A stretch of 64,000 nt of DNA. Source: Mycteria americana (Eukaryota; Chordata; Aves; Ciconiiformes; Ciconiidae). Where the stretch lies: positions 148,661,519 through 148,725,518 of the forward strand of contig NC_134366.1 of assembly GCF_035582795.1 (NCBI RefSeq), in the 5' to 3' direction. Shown one piece after another: positions 1 to 14,500 of this stretch (positions are counted from its first letter, which is position 1; the number at the start of each line of letters is the position of its first letter). The notes beneath the pieces were generated by a model that saw nothing but the letters and a program-made list of their open reading frames with translations, was not told where the DNA came from and searched no databases. Both the position numbers and the translations under genes were made by a program.

Positions 1-3000
1 GTTTTCAAATTTCTGTGTCCTGGTGCCACTTGGTGTTAAAAACTCTCTGAGATGGGATGCATAACAAGTACATACTTACTTTGAAAGTGCCACTTCCAAA
101 CCTATTTAAATTATAGGGCAATGACCTTCCCAAAGTACAATTTTTCAGTTTTCTGCTATTGCCCACAATGCAAGAATTTTATTACACAAAATGTTCATCT
201 ATGTCTATTGTCTACACAGTTCAAATGTGCACTCTCTGTAAAAATACATAACTTTCATCTTGGATATTAATTTGATTTGAAGTCAAATTGGATCCTTTGA
301 AACAATGACTGTAATTTTAATGCTTTTGATTTTGTTGTGGTTTTTTTCTGTTGAAAATTAGGCTTTTTCTTGTCCAATGATTTGTGTAGATGCACGTGAT
401 GTTTCTGAAAAGTAGACCTTTAATAAAAGAAACCTGGTGAGTGCCTTTCTTTTCCATTCACCTGCACACTTCTGCAGCCTCTCATTGTTCTTTTTACAAA
501 TACAGATGAGCAATCACGTTTTTGACAGTTTTTTCCCCAAAAGAGAACTTTAAAACAGGAGAGCAATTATGTCAGAAGCAATCCCTCTTTGCCCAATCAC
601 AGCACAGAAGCAATACCACGTGATTTATGACTCACAGCAGCCCGACACCTCGATTCGGAATCACACACAATTACCCACCAGCTGCGATATAGATCATCTG
701 GATGGACACTTTTCAAAAAAATATGGATATTGAGTAAATCAGAGGAAATCACAATCACCTGGTTAATGTTCACCAAACAGGGAGGGAGTCCAAATTTGTT
801 GAATAAATTATTTGTTAAGAATTATTCACTCACTTCTACTTATCACCATCTTGGCCAAAAGCCCCCAGGCTCTCCAAAGCGTTAGATCAGTACTAAATGC
901 ATGCTTCATAGTGTAATGACTGGAGCAGGAGTAATAAAAATGTACTTACCGCTGTCAAAATTAATCTGTTAATAGGAAAGTTTGTGGCAAGCATTCTGTA
1001 ACTCATATCTGTGAGGAAACAGGTTGCCCATTTATAGAAAACTGAGCTGTTTTTTCTTAAGCGGTGAGCTGCCTATTGTGTAGGTAATTACAAGAAGGCC
1101 TGTGTTGACCTGGCAATGAGGTAGTGTATCTAAATACCTGAAGTGAAGGAGAAAAACAGAAACGAAAGCAGAGGCCCCATCTGTTAGACTATAATGATTG
1201 TGCTATTTGAAGGCAGAAAGGTTTGTCTGAAGCAGCTGGTTTCTCTCCAAGTGACCTTTTAGCATTTCTGCTTTTGCCGTCTGACAGATGTGTCAACTCA
1301 ATAATTTCAAAAGCCCCTGAGTAAATAACCAATTGTGAGCAAGGATGACCCAAAGCGATGACAAAATGAGTGCACACACAGCACATTACAGAACATAATA
1401 CCTACTGAAAGAACGGGGAACATTATCGAAGAGGAAAAACATTTTACTCTTTATTTTTGAGTAAATGGTTTTCCTGCCCACAGATCAGTTGTTTTCGAGG
1501 AAAAAAGGAACTGTGAAGTGAATGGAAGGGCATTGTGGTGTGTTTGCCCTTGGAGCACATCTGTAAGCTGGTTGCAGGACTCAGGTGGTGTCTCGGAGCT
1601 CAAAATGGACTTCAGCTCCCTCCCTCGGCCCGCAGCCGGGAAGAAGGACTGAAGGCCACAGCTAATTGGTTTTGTGAACGATTGGGGAACTACAGAGAGG
1701 TGACTGCAATCAGACAAGACCTGATTGAGTTTAAAGTCTACTAAAGAGTTTCCAAAGTGATGCAGATGCTGCTTTTAACTCGAACTTGAAGCCTGGTGGA
1801 GGAGAATGCCAAAGCAATTGGAGACCCCGAACGTGCTTTGGTTTGATGATGCACTGGTTACTCTGCTGAGTGCCAACACCATTAGAAAATGCTTCTCCTG
1901 CACAGCTAGCACGGACCCTCCACAAAGAATCAAATCTGCTAAATTTAGTCATATTTAGTGTAGGTGCACTTAAAAGCCTGCAGAGCTTTAAAGGAGCTGA
2001 CAAGACAGGCAGCACCAAATCAGTCCAGGTTTCACTGATGGAGAACAGTAGTACAAAGAAAAGATTAGATTCAATGGATTTGTGCTGTAAGGTGGCTGGG
2101 TCCCTTTGCTTCCTTATGACGTGATGGAAAATGCTAACCAAATAAACCTTTTTATACTCCCCTTAGTGGGTGGAGGTATCTAAAAAGCCCTTTGAGACGG
2201 AAAGAAGGACAATGCTGAAAGTCAGAAGATCTGGACTAAGCCATGGTTCTTCTACAGATCTATCTCAAATTCTCTCCACACCTGTTTCCTCAGGTGTAGG
2301 ATACGATGAATATTTCCCATAATGGTGCTGTGTGCTATAATTCATTAACTTCAGTAATGAACTCTGAGCTCTTGGAAAGGAGGAAAGAAATGCAGAGGAG
2401 TAATGAGTTTGGGTGTCGTTTTTTTGAAAATATTACATTTGGCCTATATAAATCAGATCTCAAAATAAAAGCTTGATAGTCAGGAATTTTGACAGTGGTA
2501 ACAATAATTGTATCTCTCAAGTGTTACAATTCATCTGAGCAAGTCCAGTGTGCCAAGGCTGTGAACAACTGCCATGTAAAAATTTCACTGCAATGTCCAC
2601 CAGAAATTAGAAAAAGCAGAACTCTTAATTAAAATATGCTTGCAATGTAAGACCAGATATCTTTCTTTATTTAAGAGAGACCTGAGGGTATTTAAAGACT
2701 GATAATTGATTTACCAGAGGAACAAATGAAAATGTAACTAGTACTGGTGTTGACTGAGAATATCATAATGAATACCCTAAGAATATAAACATAAACTTTT
2801 TTTTAATCTGTATTGACATATATTTTAATTTAAAAGAATTTTAAATCCATTCTGTACAGTATCAGACACAAGCCAGTGCCAGACTGGACTTACAATTATA
2901 CTAATGAAACTTTTTCAAATTTTCAGATTTCTTGCATTTTTTTCCAATTTCACCACTGATTGGCCACTGTTACTGGAGTGCAGTAGCTGATGTGCATCCA

Positions 3001-6000
3001 GCAGGAGCTGGCAGAGTGTTTTGGTTTGGGCAGTAGAGATAACTTTTAGATTTTTTCGAAGTTTCAAGTTTTTATAAAACCAACAAAAGCTGTAGAATTG
3101 AAATTCCTCTTTACCAAAGATCAAGAAACAGGCTAGATTTCACTCTACGGTGGCAAGGCAAATTTCCTTAGCCTTCCTACAGACATGTCAACTTCAATGA
3201 TGGGAGGAAAACTCAGATTCCACATCCACGAACATGTCAACATTTGGCCTGATTTAGTGATGTAGGTACCTAACTGTTACTAGATAGGTTGAGAGATAAT
3301 AGGCCAAAAAGACAAGGAGAGGCATTTAGAAATTATTTTAATTATAGAGGAATTATACGAAGTTTAAAACCAGCAGGTTTGGGGTCAGGATTAAAATTCC
3401 ACATTTCTGCAGTCTTACAGCATGTTTGTTGAAGGCTCATGCCTTTGTAAGAAACCTATCTCATTTTTGGCAGAAAATATTCATTGGATGACTGCTCCAC
3501 AATATGCAATCCAAACATTTTAAAATCCCTAAAAATAAAGAAGACACTTTATGTATTTAGCTGCCTTGAGAAATAAACTGACTGTATGTGTTTGAAGCCA
3601 AGGAACCTGCCACCACTCCACCTAACACAGTTTGTCAAATTTAAATCTTGGATGTGAGGGCTATTGACCCCTTTGTAATTTATTGCCATCTCTTGCTGAA
3701 ATACCTCACAGGTGATGGATTGTTTCCACTGGATTTACATGGGGGCTCACCCCAGTCCTCAGCCCCCGCCATTCTTTAGTCCTATCGCTGCTTTTCCCTT
3801 CTCCCTCCCTTCCTTCAGCCACTTCAGCAATTGCTCTCAGTCGCTTGCAGGGCTGGACCTGAAGATGCCGCAGCAAGCTGTGCCCAGGGGCATGTCTAAC
3901 ATGCAGTGCATCCCTTCTGGATGGAGGCAAGCTAGCTTCAGACCAGGGCCCAGATATGTGATTCACTAAATCTGACTTTGTGGTAACTCAGTGCAGGATC
4001 TCCAGGGCTGGGGTTCATTATAACCAGCTCTGGTTGCTGTCGTGACTGTGGGGACATGCAGCCGAGATGATGGACACTCATGCTTGTGGCTCTGACTGCA
4101 CATCTCCCCTTCCCCTTCCAGTGCTCAGTAAACTTTACATGCTGTCTCGTGGGATCCACACACCAGCTTGTCTGGCTCCACAAAACATCCCAGAAACAGA
4201 CGGGTGGCTTCACTGCAAGAGCGGCCAAGTTATAGGAAGCCTCTAGAGCATTACCTCAACTGGCAGGCAATGTCCGTATTAATGAACAAACAAACCGTAA
4301 ATGGAGGTTTCTATTCTTTTTCAAATATCTTTCATGTACTACCTCATGCATTCCTATGCTTTTCTCTTTTTCCTTCAGTAACAAAGGCGGAGGAAAAAGA
4401 TCAGGCCCTCAAAATGAAAGAACCAAACAGCTGGCAAACAAGTCAGATGTACGCTATCAGCCTACGTACCAGCTCATAAGCAAGAGGTCACAGCTTTATT
4501 AAACTATTTAATATGAGATACCATAAGTATAAAGTAGATATTACATGTTTTGGCCCATACTGTTATCCTCATTATTATCAGTGTACCTTCACAGGCCAGT
4601 ACTTTAAAATATTCCAGCACATTAAAAGAGCTGTCAATAGTAGCAGCAGAAGCTTGTCACAACCGGGCATCTTAAAGTCGATGAGAAACTCGGGAACTGT
4701 GCTGGATAACTTTTGTACTTAGCTTTTTTACTGTTCTCTAAGTTGCTGCTATATGTAGAAAAGCCCCATGTCTATCTCCATTAGGTTTTTACGCAGGTTT
4801 TTATGAAATCACATTATAAATTCGAGGTCAGCAACCACTGAGTCAAGTAATTTATCAAGTCATTACCCAGATCCAGTGCCTAACATTAGCTGTCTTATGA
4901 TGCAATTTGCAGTAGAAAAAAAAGAGTGCAACTCCCTCCATGAGGAACAAGGTGTGTTTAACACCACGCAGTGTTAATTTATCCAAGAATACCTTTTCAA
5001 TCATGATCACGTTAGATTAGAAGAGAAGGAAGAGCAGCTACAATTTTTAAAATATCCCTTTGTTTCAGCAGAGAAACAAATATTTTGACTGTGCTTTTCT
5101 GTTCTGCCTTAACTGCTTCGGGGGCTTTTTCCTATACATTTTCTTGCAACGCTCTGTTATGGTTGCTGGAAAACATTATTTTTCTCCCTGTCCATTTTGT
5201 TCTTTTCTATTTGGCAACCATTGATTTTTTTTTAGTTTGTGTTTTCTTCAAAGGTAAAATTAACATGGCTGTTTCCATTTAACAACTTCAGTTTATACAG
5301 CACCTTGTCAGAGCAAAATTATTTTATTTGTTCAGTGCTGTGCAACCACAGGACCAATGTAACTCCACAGGACAGGACCAGTGCATGTACAGTAAAAATA
5401 CATATATCCTTTTTATTACAACTTATTACAGGAGAATTTCTCAGCAGACACACAACTGATTGATTGGCAAAGTTGAGGACTGATCTGCAGTCTGAAACTC
5501 CTGTTGGCCTTAACAGGACAGTGTTTCAAAATCTCCTGGGCTTGGTGCTAATGGTCAATACCGCACCTTGCGAATAAAATCTCTAGTTTCATAAGGTCTT
5601 TTTTATAAGATGTAGCATAATTCACTGGTCAAAATTCCTCAGTAACTGGATTCAGCAGAGCAGAGCCCATCCCATTTCTCAGGGGTGCTGCTCAGGAGAG
5701 ATCAGGTTCTGTACAAAAGGGGCCATCAGCACTTACGTGTGTCTCAAAAGCTTTGGGAGATCAGACAAGCCCATCAGTACAATCTCTGTTCTATTAAAAA
5801 ATGTCAGCGCAAATGCAGTGTAAGGAAGGAAACAGCTCCCAAGCTTCATCCTAGAGACGATGTGCTCCAGAAACAGGACACATGGATTTTCAAGACAGTA
5901 TGTCATCTGTAAGGCATCCTCAGATCCTTCAGGGTGAAAATCTCTTTGGACACTATTACTGAACACCACATGAATAAGCAACTTAGAAACTACTTTCTCT

Positions 6001-7950
6001 CACCCACTTTTACCTCATCTGTCCAGCTTAGCTATTTCTAGATCACCTAATATAATACCCAGGTGTTTCCTTGTGTCAGTATGGTAGCTGGAATATGCTG
6101 AGATGTTTCTGTTACTGACTCACAGACATTAATTCATGGGATATGAAATCAGGGAGGTCGTATACAACAGCCTTATCTTTAGAACATGTTTTGCTGAGAC
6201 CTCACAAGGTCAATATCTGCCCAGCTTTGGGCTGCAGAGCGAGATCTCTTAATTATGACTTTCTCAATTATACTTCTCTTATTGCGTGGATTCTCTTTGT
6301 TGACAGGTGAAGAAGATAGGAACCAGGCTGCCTGTTACAGTTTTGGCCTCATATTAAATTTCAGTATCTAAATTAAACCCAGATACCATGGTGGATAGCA
6401 AGCCTCTGTAATAAACAGTCAGCATGGAAACTGGAAAAAGAAGCGCTCTAGTCATCTAGAATGTTATCACATACTAGAATCCATCTAAAACGGGAACAAC
6501 ACTAGTAAAAAAGCATCTAATATGTCCTCATTAAATGTCTGGAGAAGAGCATAGTCTTTACTTTAAGTGGTGAACCACGGATTCTCTTAGACAAATGCCA
6601 AACTTAAAAAGAAACAAGATGTGTATCCAAAATCTGCAGCCAGCGATAGACTACGGCAGGCAGACGAGGAACTAGTGGGCAGCTTGTCTCTGAGCCGCAC
6701 GACCTGATCTCCTGAGCACGTGGTTCACCTTAAAAACTGCCCACCCAAAAAAGTATGTACAAGCACAGATGGAGATGTTGAGTTTATGCCACTCAGATGT
6801 TTGGGACCCAGTACAAGCACAAATTTCAGCGTATTGAGTTATTTTACGACTTAGGTAAGAGTCTCAGCTGAGTGGCAATTTACAAGCTCAAACAAAGCCC
6901 GATTTTATTTCCGGGCCCGGTGGAGCTCTGTAGTAATAAGCGTTTGCTTACTAGCGTGATTGGTGTTACAGGAGCCAAAAATTGATACCTGATTCGATTA
7001 GATTGCAGCAAAGACCTGTGCCATATTCTCCACATTGAGTGATACGTAAACTGTAAAGTCAATTAGCATTTTTTCCCATCGCTCTGAAACAAGTACCCAT
7101 ACATAAGTTATTTCCAAAAGCATGCTACCATTGTAATTTCAAATGTACGAAATTAATGTTTGTCTGAATAAATTCTAAATATTAATATTTAAAGTAAAAA
7201 GCAAACATTGAAGCAGGTTGACTGCTTTGCATAATTTTGTTAATTTAAAACTTCAGCTAAATTAAATAGACTTACATTTCACTATAACATATTAGAGATT
7301 TAGGACTACTTCCACTTAAAATTTGTCTAATACTGATTTTAAGAACGGTTGCATTTGTAATCAAATAAACGCACTAGAACATTATTACAGTAATAATAAT
7401 ATTGTTCGCTTACAAATTATAAACATTACTGCCATTTATTTCATGCTCCCACATAATATTTGGATGCATTAAACAAAAATTAAAATCCTGGAGACAGTTT
7501 CCTGCAACTTACTTTAATAAAAGCTGCTTAGATACAGACTTGCAGACTTACAAATATTTTTAGTGCGGATAATTTTAAAGGATCTCACTGTTTTAGAGCC
7601 TAATTTAAATCTAAAATAAGACATCTGATTCTGGCATTGTGTAAACCTGTGGGGAATCTCTGGAGAATGAAGCTATGCATTGAGTAACACATGTGGACTT
7701 CCAGAGTTCATAAAGCAGTCATAATTTTTCTACCAAATCATGCCCTAGTGGATTGCAGGATGCTATGGTCAAAATTATAGCATGAAACTTATACTTGAGT
7801 AATGTGTATCTGCATTTAATAAACATCTCCTTTAGACAAACGCAGTTGTGTAACACTAAAAGCAGCACTATCAACAGAGAGACAATGTGTGCAGTCCTGT
7901 TGAAGATTTTCTGAAAGGAGAAAGCTTTCTAGAGAAAGATGGCTAGCCTT
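1..7950. other. Unique AT-rich non-coding sequence, no gene seen
   Basis: Open frames here are short, the longest being 136 codons (1731-2141, minus), and they overlap open frames on the opposite strand, as expected by chance. None resembles a known protein. I see no CR1, LTR or tRNA-like structure. The composition is typical of a bird intergenic region or large intron. Sequence conservation cannot be judged from one genome. Confidence 0.6.
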
Positions 7951-7997
7951 AAAAAAAAAAAAAAAAAAAAAAGGAAAGCAAAAGAAGAAGAAGAAGC
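7951..7997. repeat. Poly-A run followed by purine-rich (AAG)n
   Basis: A run of 22 A residues (7951-7972) is followed by GGAAAGCAAA and GAAGAAGAAGAAG. It could be a simple repeat or the A-tail of a retrocopy. I found no gene-like sequence immediately upstream, so a plain low-complexity tract is preferred. Confidence 0.8.
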
Positions 7998-10900
7998 CCT
8001 TCTATGAGTTGAAAAGGACAAGTGACTATAAAAATATAAGCAGTCAACCCCCAACTGAGAAATAAAAATAGAAGAAGGGCCGTTAGGCCCAGAGATGTCA
8101 TCTGTGTCCCTCCTCTATATGTCTGTGCAGGGGATGCGAGGCAAGGGAGAGACGCATTGAACTGGCTCACCTTCCCCCACAAAAGTGTGTTATGATATTA
8201 CACCATCTGTTTTTCAGTCAATAGTAAGGCTTCTTGCTCCTCAGTGCCTTCCGACACTGGCTTGCAAAATGGACATGGAGTCAGTATTTTAGTTCAATTT
8301 TCATGACTACAAGAGTAGAAACTAAAAGCATACTTAACTATTAAAGGAACAATAACAGTTAATTGATAAATTTGGTAGCTGAACTTCAGGTCTTATCATA
8401 ACCCTCTTCCTGAAGTTTCCAGTGACTGACCTAGGTCCCAGTGCTGCAAAGAGGAGCCCATCGGGCTCTAAGCACACTACTGGGCAGAGGTAGGTGGGTT
8501 TGTGTGCACACAGTAGCGGTCCTGGGCTTCTTTTGTACTTTTGCCAACCAGGGCAGCCGTGCCACGTAGGCAATACTCGATCTGGTTGGAGAAAGGAGGG
8601 AGAGGGCATCCGGGAGAGAGACAGGAGACCCTGGATGGGGTTGTCCCCAAGCCAGGCGGGGAGCCCCCCGCTCTCCAGCAGCAGCTTTGCAGGGCGTTCC
8701 TCCACCAACACACGTTCATTCATTTCTGTCTGCTAAGCCTAACCACATTCCCTTCACTGTTTGTAACAGTTTTGTTCCCCTTGTAAATCTTTTCAGGATG
8801 TGTAAATGTAATGTTTAATATCATGCCTTGTAAAAGCTATGCTCTGAAAATGGACAGATGTTTCCAAGTAGGTAATGAGTAACATCTTTCTCCAGCTTTC
8901 CTGGCAGACGCAGCTGAAAACAAATACATATGCACACATAGGTTACACTCCTCTCAGAAAAATAATGTTACCGGCAGTTTCCTTTCAGTGGCCAAGCTGG
9001 TCAAAGAAAATTATTTTCTCACAACATTCGATATCTAAGTTTCTCCTTTAATTGGCTGAAACACCATAACAATCCCCCAAAAAGCATCTCAAGCCACTGC
9101 CAGCTTAATCCAATAGCCATTTCAGTCTGAAAAACAGGAAAAATAGATACCACTTTCACATTGTATGCTCTGTAATACGAATTAAATTGGTCATAGGAAG
9201 TCATTCTGGTCATACGAATGAACTAACAAGTATCCATTAGAAAAAGGAAAAGAAACCTGAAGGCTGTTTATTTTTAAGTACAGAGCAAGAACATCAATAC
9301 ACTTTGTAAAATAATACTCGTCTCACACAAAAATCTAACAGAAAATAGGGGGGCGTTAAGAAAGCAAGGACAAGAGATTCTTGTGTTAAATACAACAATT
9401 ACAGAAACAACATTCAGAAGAAGAAGTTGCAAAACACACTTTTGTAGCTTTAGCTATTCAGATATTATCAAAGGGGCTACTTTTACTAAATCAAAGGTAA
9501 TTAAAGGCAGTTAACCGCATGCATTTTCATATGATTTAATACCAACAAAACACAATGAAATCAACTTTAAAGAGAGATTTAAGAGCTGTGGGTGAATTAA
9601 AAATCTTGTTTCCTTCTTTCTTTTAACTGATATGACACTAAGAATTAAGCAAACGAGGCGATGCTTTGTTGTGTGAAAGAGTGCTGCGAAAACTCCAAAC
9701 GAGAGCAAAAAAATTTTAAAAATCCCTGAAGAAAAAGCATTATTCAGAGTCACCGTAACCATCAGCCCAGCTTTGTGGTAGTGCCCTTGGCAGGGACCTC
9801 GAGTGACAGCAGCTCTTTTGCTCTACTTGAATGTCTAGCAAAGGGGACTTTGTTCTGACTTTTGATTTCACCATATACTGCCTTGCAACTTTTATGTGGG
9901 TGCTTGCTCTCAAGTGCTTGGATTGCAGAAGGGGAGCAGTGATTTCATGGCATGGCCTTTGCCGGGGAAAGGGATCAGGTGGTCAGCGCATGTTCTGTGC
10001 ACTTCATGAGAATACGCAGGTTTTAAGGTGGATAAAACGTCAAATATCTCAAAGCTGGTGCATCCAAAATCACCTTGAAAATCCTGACATACGTAGTTAG
10101 GGCTATCTAATGCCCCCACATTCCAAATAATTACTTCCCTGGCCCTTGTCTGGAATTAAGAGTTACACATATGAGTCAAGGGTGGTACATGATGCTCGCC
10201 AGCTCCAGCACCCAAGATTTCCTCAGCACACATTTTATTAACCAGCAATTTTTCCTGTTTTCCCAACAAATTGGACATAATCATCTCATCCGATTCCACT
10301 GTGACTTCTTTTGAATAAAAACTTAAAACTATGGACATCAAATAACTTCTCCAATGTCTTTCTTCTGCTCAGGAAATTCCAGGACAGGTTTGAAATTCAC
10401 AGGATTATTATTCAAAATTGTCCAGCGAGTTAAGCAGACTTTGTGCCCAGAGTTCAGCCCCTGAGCTATTCCCCGTGGCTATCTGGCTGCTTGCTGATAG
10501 TTGCAGCCTATGGTCGCTCATGGCAGATCATAAGCTATCATTTCCAGATGTCCAACAAGCCTTTACAAATTGAAACCTAAGTGTTGTTGAGAGAGCCACA
10601 AAGGCATGCCTTTCACACCAGAGCCTTCACACTAACAAATATGATGATCAGTGTATCTGGGTCTGACACACTGAAAACAAAAAAGGCGAAAACAATCACC
10701 GCTATGAGCCTACCTAGAAAACCATCGATATGGGTTTGAAATATTTCAGCAGAATTAACTATTTATAAATACATCTTGAAGAATTCACACAGGCCAACAG
10801 ACAGCATTACTGTCTTTACAGAAGACAAGCTAGGGTTTAATAGGAATAAACTTACTTCTGCAGACCTTTTGCCTCATCATGTGGCATTTAGCTGAGAATT

Positions 10901-11476
10901 ATTTTTCTCTAATGATGGCTTAAAAAGCTCCATATAATTGATTAATTCCTTCTACTTTTCTATGGCATTTTGGAGTTATTTCTACAGACTATTCTTGGTT
11001 TCCCTCCTACCAGCTTCGCCTGACACTTGCCTAAGGGGCTTCTGCATTTGAAATCGACAATTACAGAAATCTCTTTAAACTTTAGTTCTCTATCTTTATT
11101 TTTACTCTTCTTTTACATTGCCATAACAGCAGTCTGCATTTTGCTTTAAGAAACCCACTGGCATGATTTACTTCATTTCCCAAAGTAGGAAAAAGTTTGA
11201 ACTTTCAGGGAATTATGCTGAATTTTCGAGCAACGCCCAAGTAACACATAACCTTGCTCACCTGCCATGTCCCTTAAATGCCCAGCAGAACCCACATTGC
11301 TTAGCAAGACCTGGGGAAGATTTATTAAATACACCGGAGACGCAGCTGCTCTGTGCCCACATGCTGGAGGGGACAGGGCCAAGCATCCCCCGTTGGCTGG
11401 GCAGGAGGCTCCTCTCCATTTCTTGCTCCAGGTCCCACAACAGCCACTCTGCACCAGTACACAACGGGTTTTTGTT
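7998..11476. other. Unique non-coding sequence
   Basis: Overlapping chance frames cluster at 8334-8786 on both strands because that patch is somewhat GC-richer. None is recognisable. No transposon was seen. Confidence 0.55.
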
Positions 11477-11500
11477 TGTGTGTGTGTGTGTGTGTGTGTG
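11477..11500. repeat. (TG)n microsatellite
   Basis: About 12 uninterrupted TG units, preceded by TTTTTGTT. They give rise to valine/cysteine-repeat and histidine/threonine-repeat open frames on the two strands that should not be read as proteins. Confidence 0.95.
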
Positions 11501-14500
11501 CATCTAAATTGTTTTGGGCACCTCTATAATACTACTGCTTGGATATAAAAATCAAAGTTGCCTCTAGCCATGTACAGTTTTGTGCTCATACTGCACATAG
11601 GACCACACAAATAGCATTATTTTATGTAGCACCATTCCAGGCTTTGCGTGATTCCAACCAGCAGAATATGTAAAGATTTATCTTTTTTGATTGTCTCTTT
11701 AGATTGCTATTTCAAGAATGTTTAAACATGAGGCAGGAAAGCTCGCCAATCCCTTAACAAACAAACTTTACAAATAAATAAAAAATAAAAACACTACTCC
11801 AATACATATGTTGCTCTAATCATGATTCATTTGATTCCATTTCATCATGGAAAGAGAAATAAGGGAAATAATTTTGTCCACAAATAGGCTTTTGAGGAAA
11901 GGAAATAATCCAGAACATATAAGGAATATATTCCAGAGGAAGCCTTAAGAGATGTGCGGACTTGACTCCTCAAAAGGGAGGGAAGATTTGCTTTGTAGCT
12001 AAGGTGCAGAGCAGGACATCTGACTACATCCCCAGATGGATCACTAAGACTCTGTGTGACCTTGGGAAGTTAAACATCTCCAGTATAAGCTTGGCCCTAT
12101 CATCAAAATCAACAGCAGAATTCCCATTAACTTCAACACTACTGAGACCTTACCTTCTGTACTTCAGCTGTCCTGTGGTTTATCAGCATCTGTAAACAGG
12201 CACCACAGCCCCTCCCTAGCACACACAAACAACAGACAGATAAATTCAGCAAGAGTGCCATGATACCAAATACCAGAAAGCACACAGTTGACATGCTCAT
12301 CTCAATGGAAATCACAGGTGCCTCTGAAGCAACCTAGAGCTTAACTATTATTGTCCTATTAAAGTGCCCAGTCCCTGTTTCTACAGACAAGGACCAAGAT
12401 GAGCTCGTCATGGTGCAGCTGGAGACCTTGCAGTCCAAGTGTAAGGTAGGAGACGATCATTGACTGTAGAGAGGAGCAATGGCAAAGAGATAAGCCTGGC
12501 CAATGGGCTAAGCGGTCTTTTAGGCTAACTGCTGTGAATTTTTTTTAGGCATCACGGCACACACTAATTTTAAGGAAGGCTTTGGAGGTGCTTCACAAAC
12601 AGTGATGGGGAGTGCTTTGTGAGCAGAGGAGACAGGAGGGGAAGGATGCACACACGCCACTTGTTTGTAAGGACATAGGTTGGAGCTACCAACAATCTGC
12701 CAAAGCCCAAAGCTCCTTCAGAAATAATGACGTAGCAATGAATGTCAGCAAATAAAACTCTTTGCGATGTTTACTGACCTCTGATGCAATGAGAGATATA
12801 GGTATAACATGGTAAAGCAATCACTGTATTTGAGTACATGATGGGTTGTTAGTTTGTATTCTGTTTATGTGGAGTCTTTAAGAGAAACTCATGAACTTCC
12901 AGAAGAGGTTTGAATGCTTTGGGGGTGACTGTGATTTAAAAGTGGCAGTAAAAGAAGAAAGAAGACAAGGAAGGTAGTGGTTAATTGACCTTTATTGTGC
13001 CTTCTGGTTCATTTAGAAATGGAAATTAAATTAACATGATAATTCAGTCCTACTGTGTTAAGACCGCTATAAACCCATTAAATTTTATGGCCATTGATTT
13101 AACATTTTTTTCTATTAACTGGGTTTAATTTTCAATATTGTCATGCAGGTTCTGAAAAGTGGTAGCTTGGAAGAACCCGGGTGGCTGAACCACTGTGTAG
13201 CTGCTTTATACCAGTAGCTCAGTTACTGGAAAGCATGAGCCCAGACTCTCACAGGTGTATGCTGATTCTGGCACCCACCCTACACAAAGCACAGGGAAGT
13301 ACCCAGAAATACATGGGCTTCCATCATTACCAGAGTAAAACTAAGCCTGCCTAGCATCCAACACCCTGAATTTAGCATCAAGGAATGAAGTTAATTCTTT
13401 TGAAATGCTCTCTGTGCTGATTCAGTACATTTGTTAAAAAATTTTGAAACAGGGATCACGTTTGGTATGTCAGTTTGCTCATCCCTTCCACCTTCTGGAG
13501 AAGAAAATACAGCCCACTACTTCTTCAGCAAGAAAAAGCGATGTTCGTTTCCCAAGCCCTAATCTTGCAGCTAACTCTATACAGATATATGCAGGTAGCT
13601 GCACAAAGCCTGAATTTTTTGTTGTTCCTTTCTATTTGATTATTGTTTTTAAATCATTCTTACATATTTACAACAATTAATAATCAAGTTTAAAGTAGAG
13701 CTGGCTGGAAATCTTTTACAAATTTCCATCCTAGAAACCCAGAAGTGTAGATTAAAAAAAGACACACAACAAATTTAGGGAAAGGTTTCTGGGGTCCACT
13801 GAATGCCAGTGACAAACCTGGCAATGTAAGGGCAGTCTTCCAAAAGTGTGGTTCAGAAAAAGGTGATAAATTTTATTCTATGCAGATTTATATGGGTATT
13901 TTTTCACAACTCAAAAAGACACTGTGCAGTGTTGCCACATTTTTGCATAATAATCTTTTCTGGAGGCTGATAGTACTCTTAAAATAATATTTTTCTTCCT
14001 GTGAAGTAAGAATTAAGTGCAAGGAGAATGTCATTTCTGTAATACTTTTCTTCCTGACTTACTCTTTATTTTTATATACATATTCTTCCTTGAACAAATG
14101 AAGCCAAATTCATAATATGAGCATTCTGTTTACTGTACATTTTCCCATGGTGCGATGGTTACTCTTCACTAATTTCTCATAATAAAACACTCACTTGCAC
14201 ACAAAAGGAACTTTAGTAAGGTAAAAACGTATGGAAAACAGCCTGTAACAATTCATAGGAATATATTACCAACAAAATCCCACACCAGCAAAAGTGACAC
14301 CAATCTATCCTTCCTTTTTGCCTTCTTTCTTTTTTTTTAACTGAATCTGGAAGTATGCACCAAACTCCCCACGTACCAACAATGTTCTGATATGACACTT
14401 GGCTCTTTAACCTGCCAGGGCTGGCAGCAAATAAGGGAATAAAACTGTTTCCTACTATTGTTGGCAATAAATGCCTGTCTGTGTTAATTACACTTTACGT

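Noticed and set aside
7951..7972. Poly-A as the tail of a processed pseudogene
   Set aside because: No gene-like sequence or polyadenylation signal was found upstream and no flanking duplication was seen.
11163..11548. Peptides ending in Val-Cys or His-Thr repeats
   Set aside because: They are translations of the (TG)n microsatellite.
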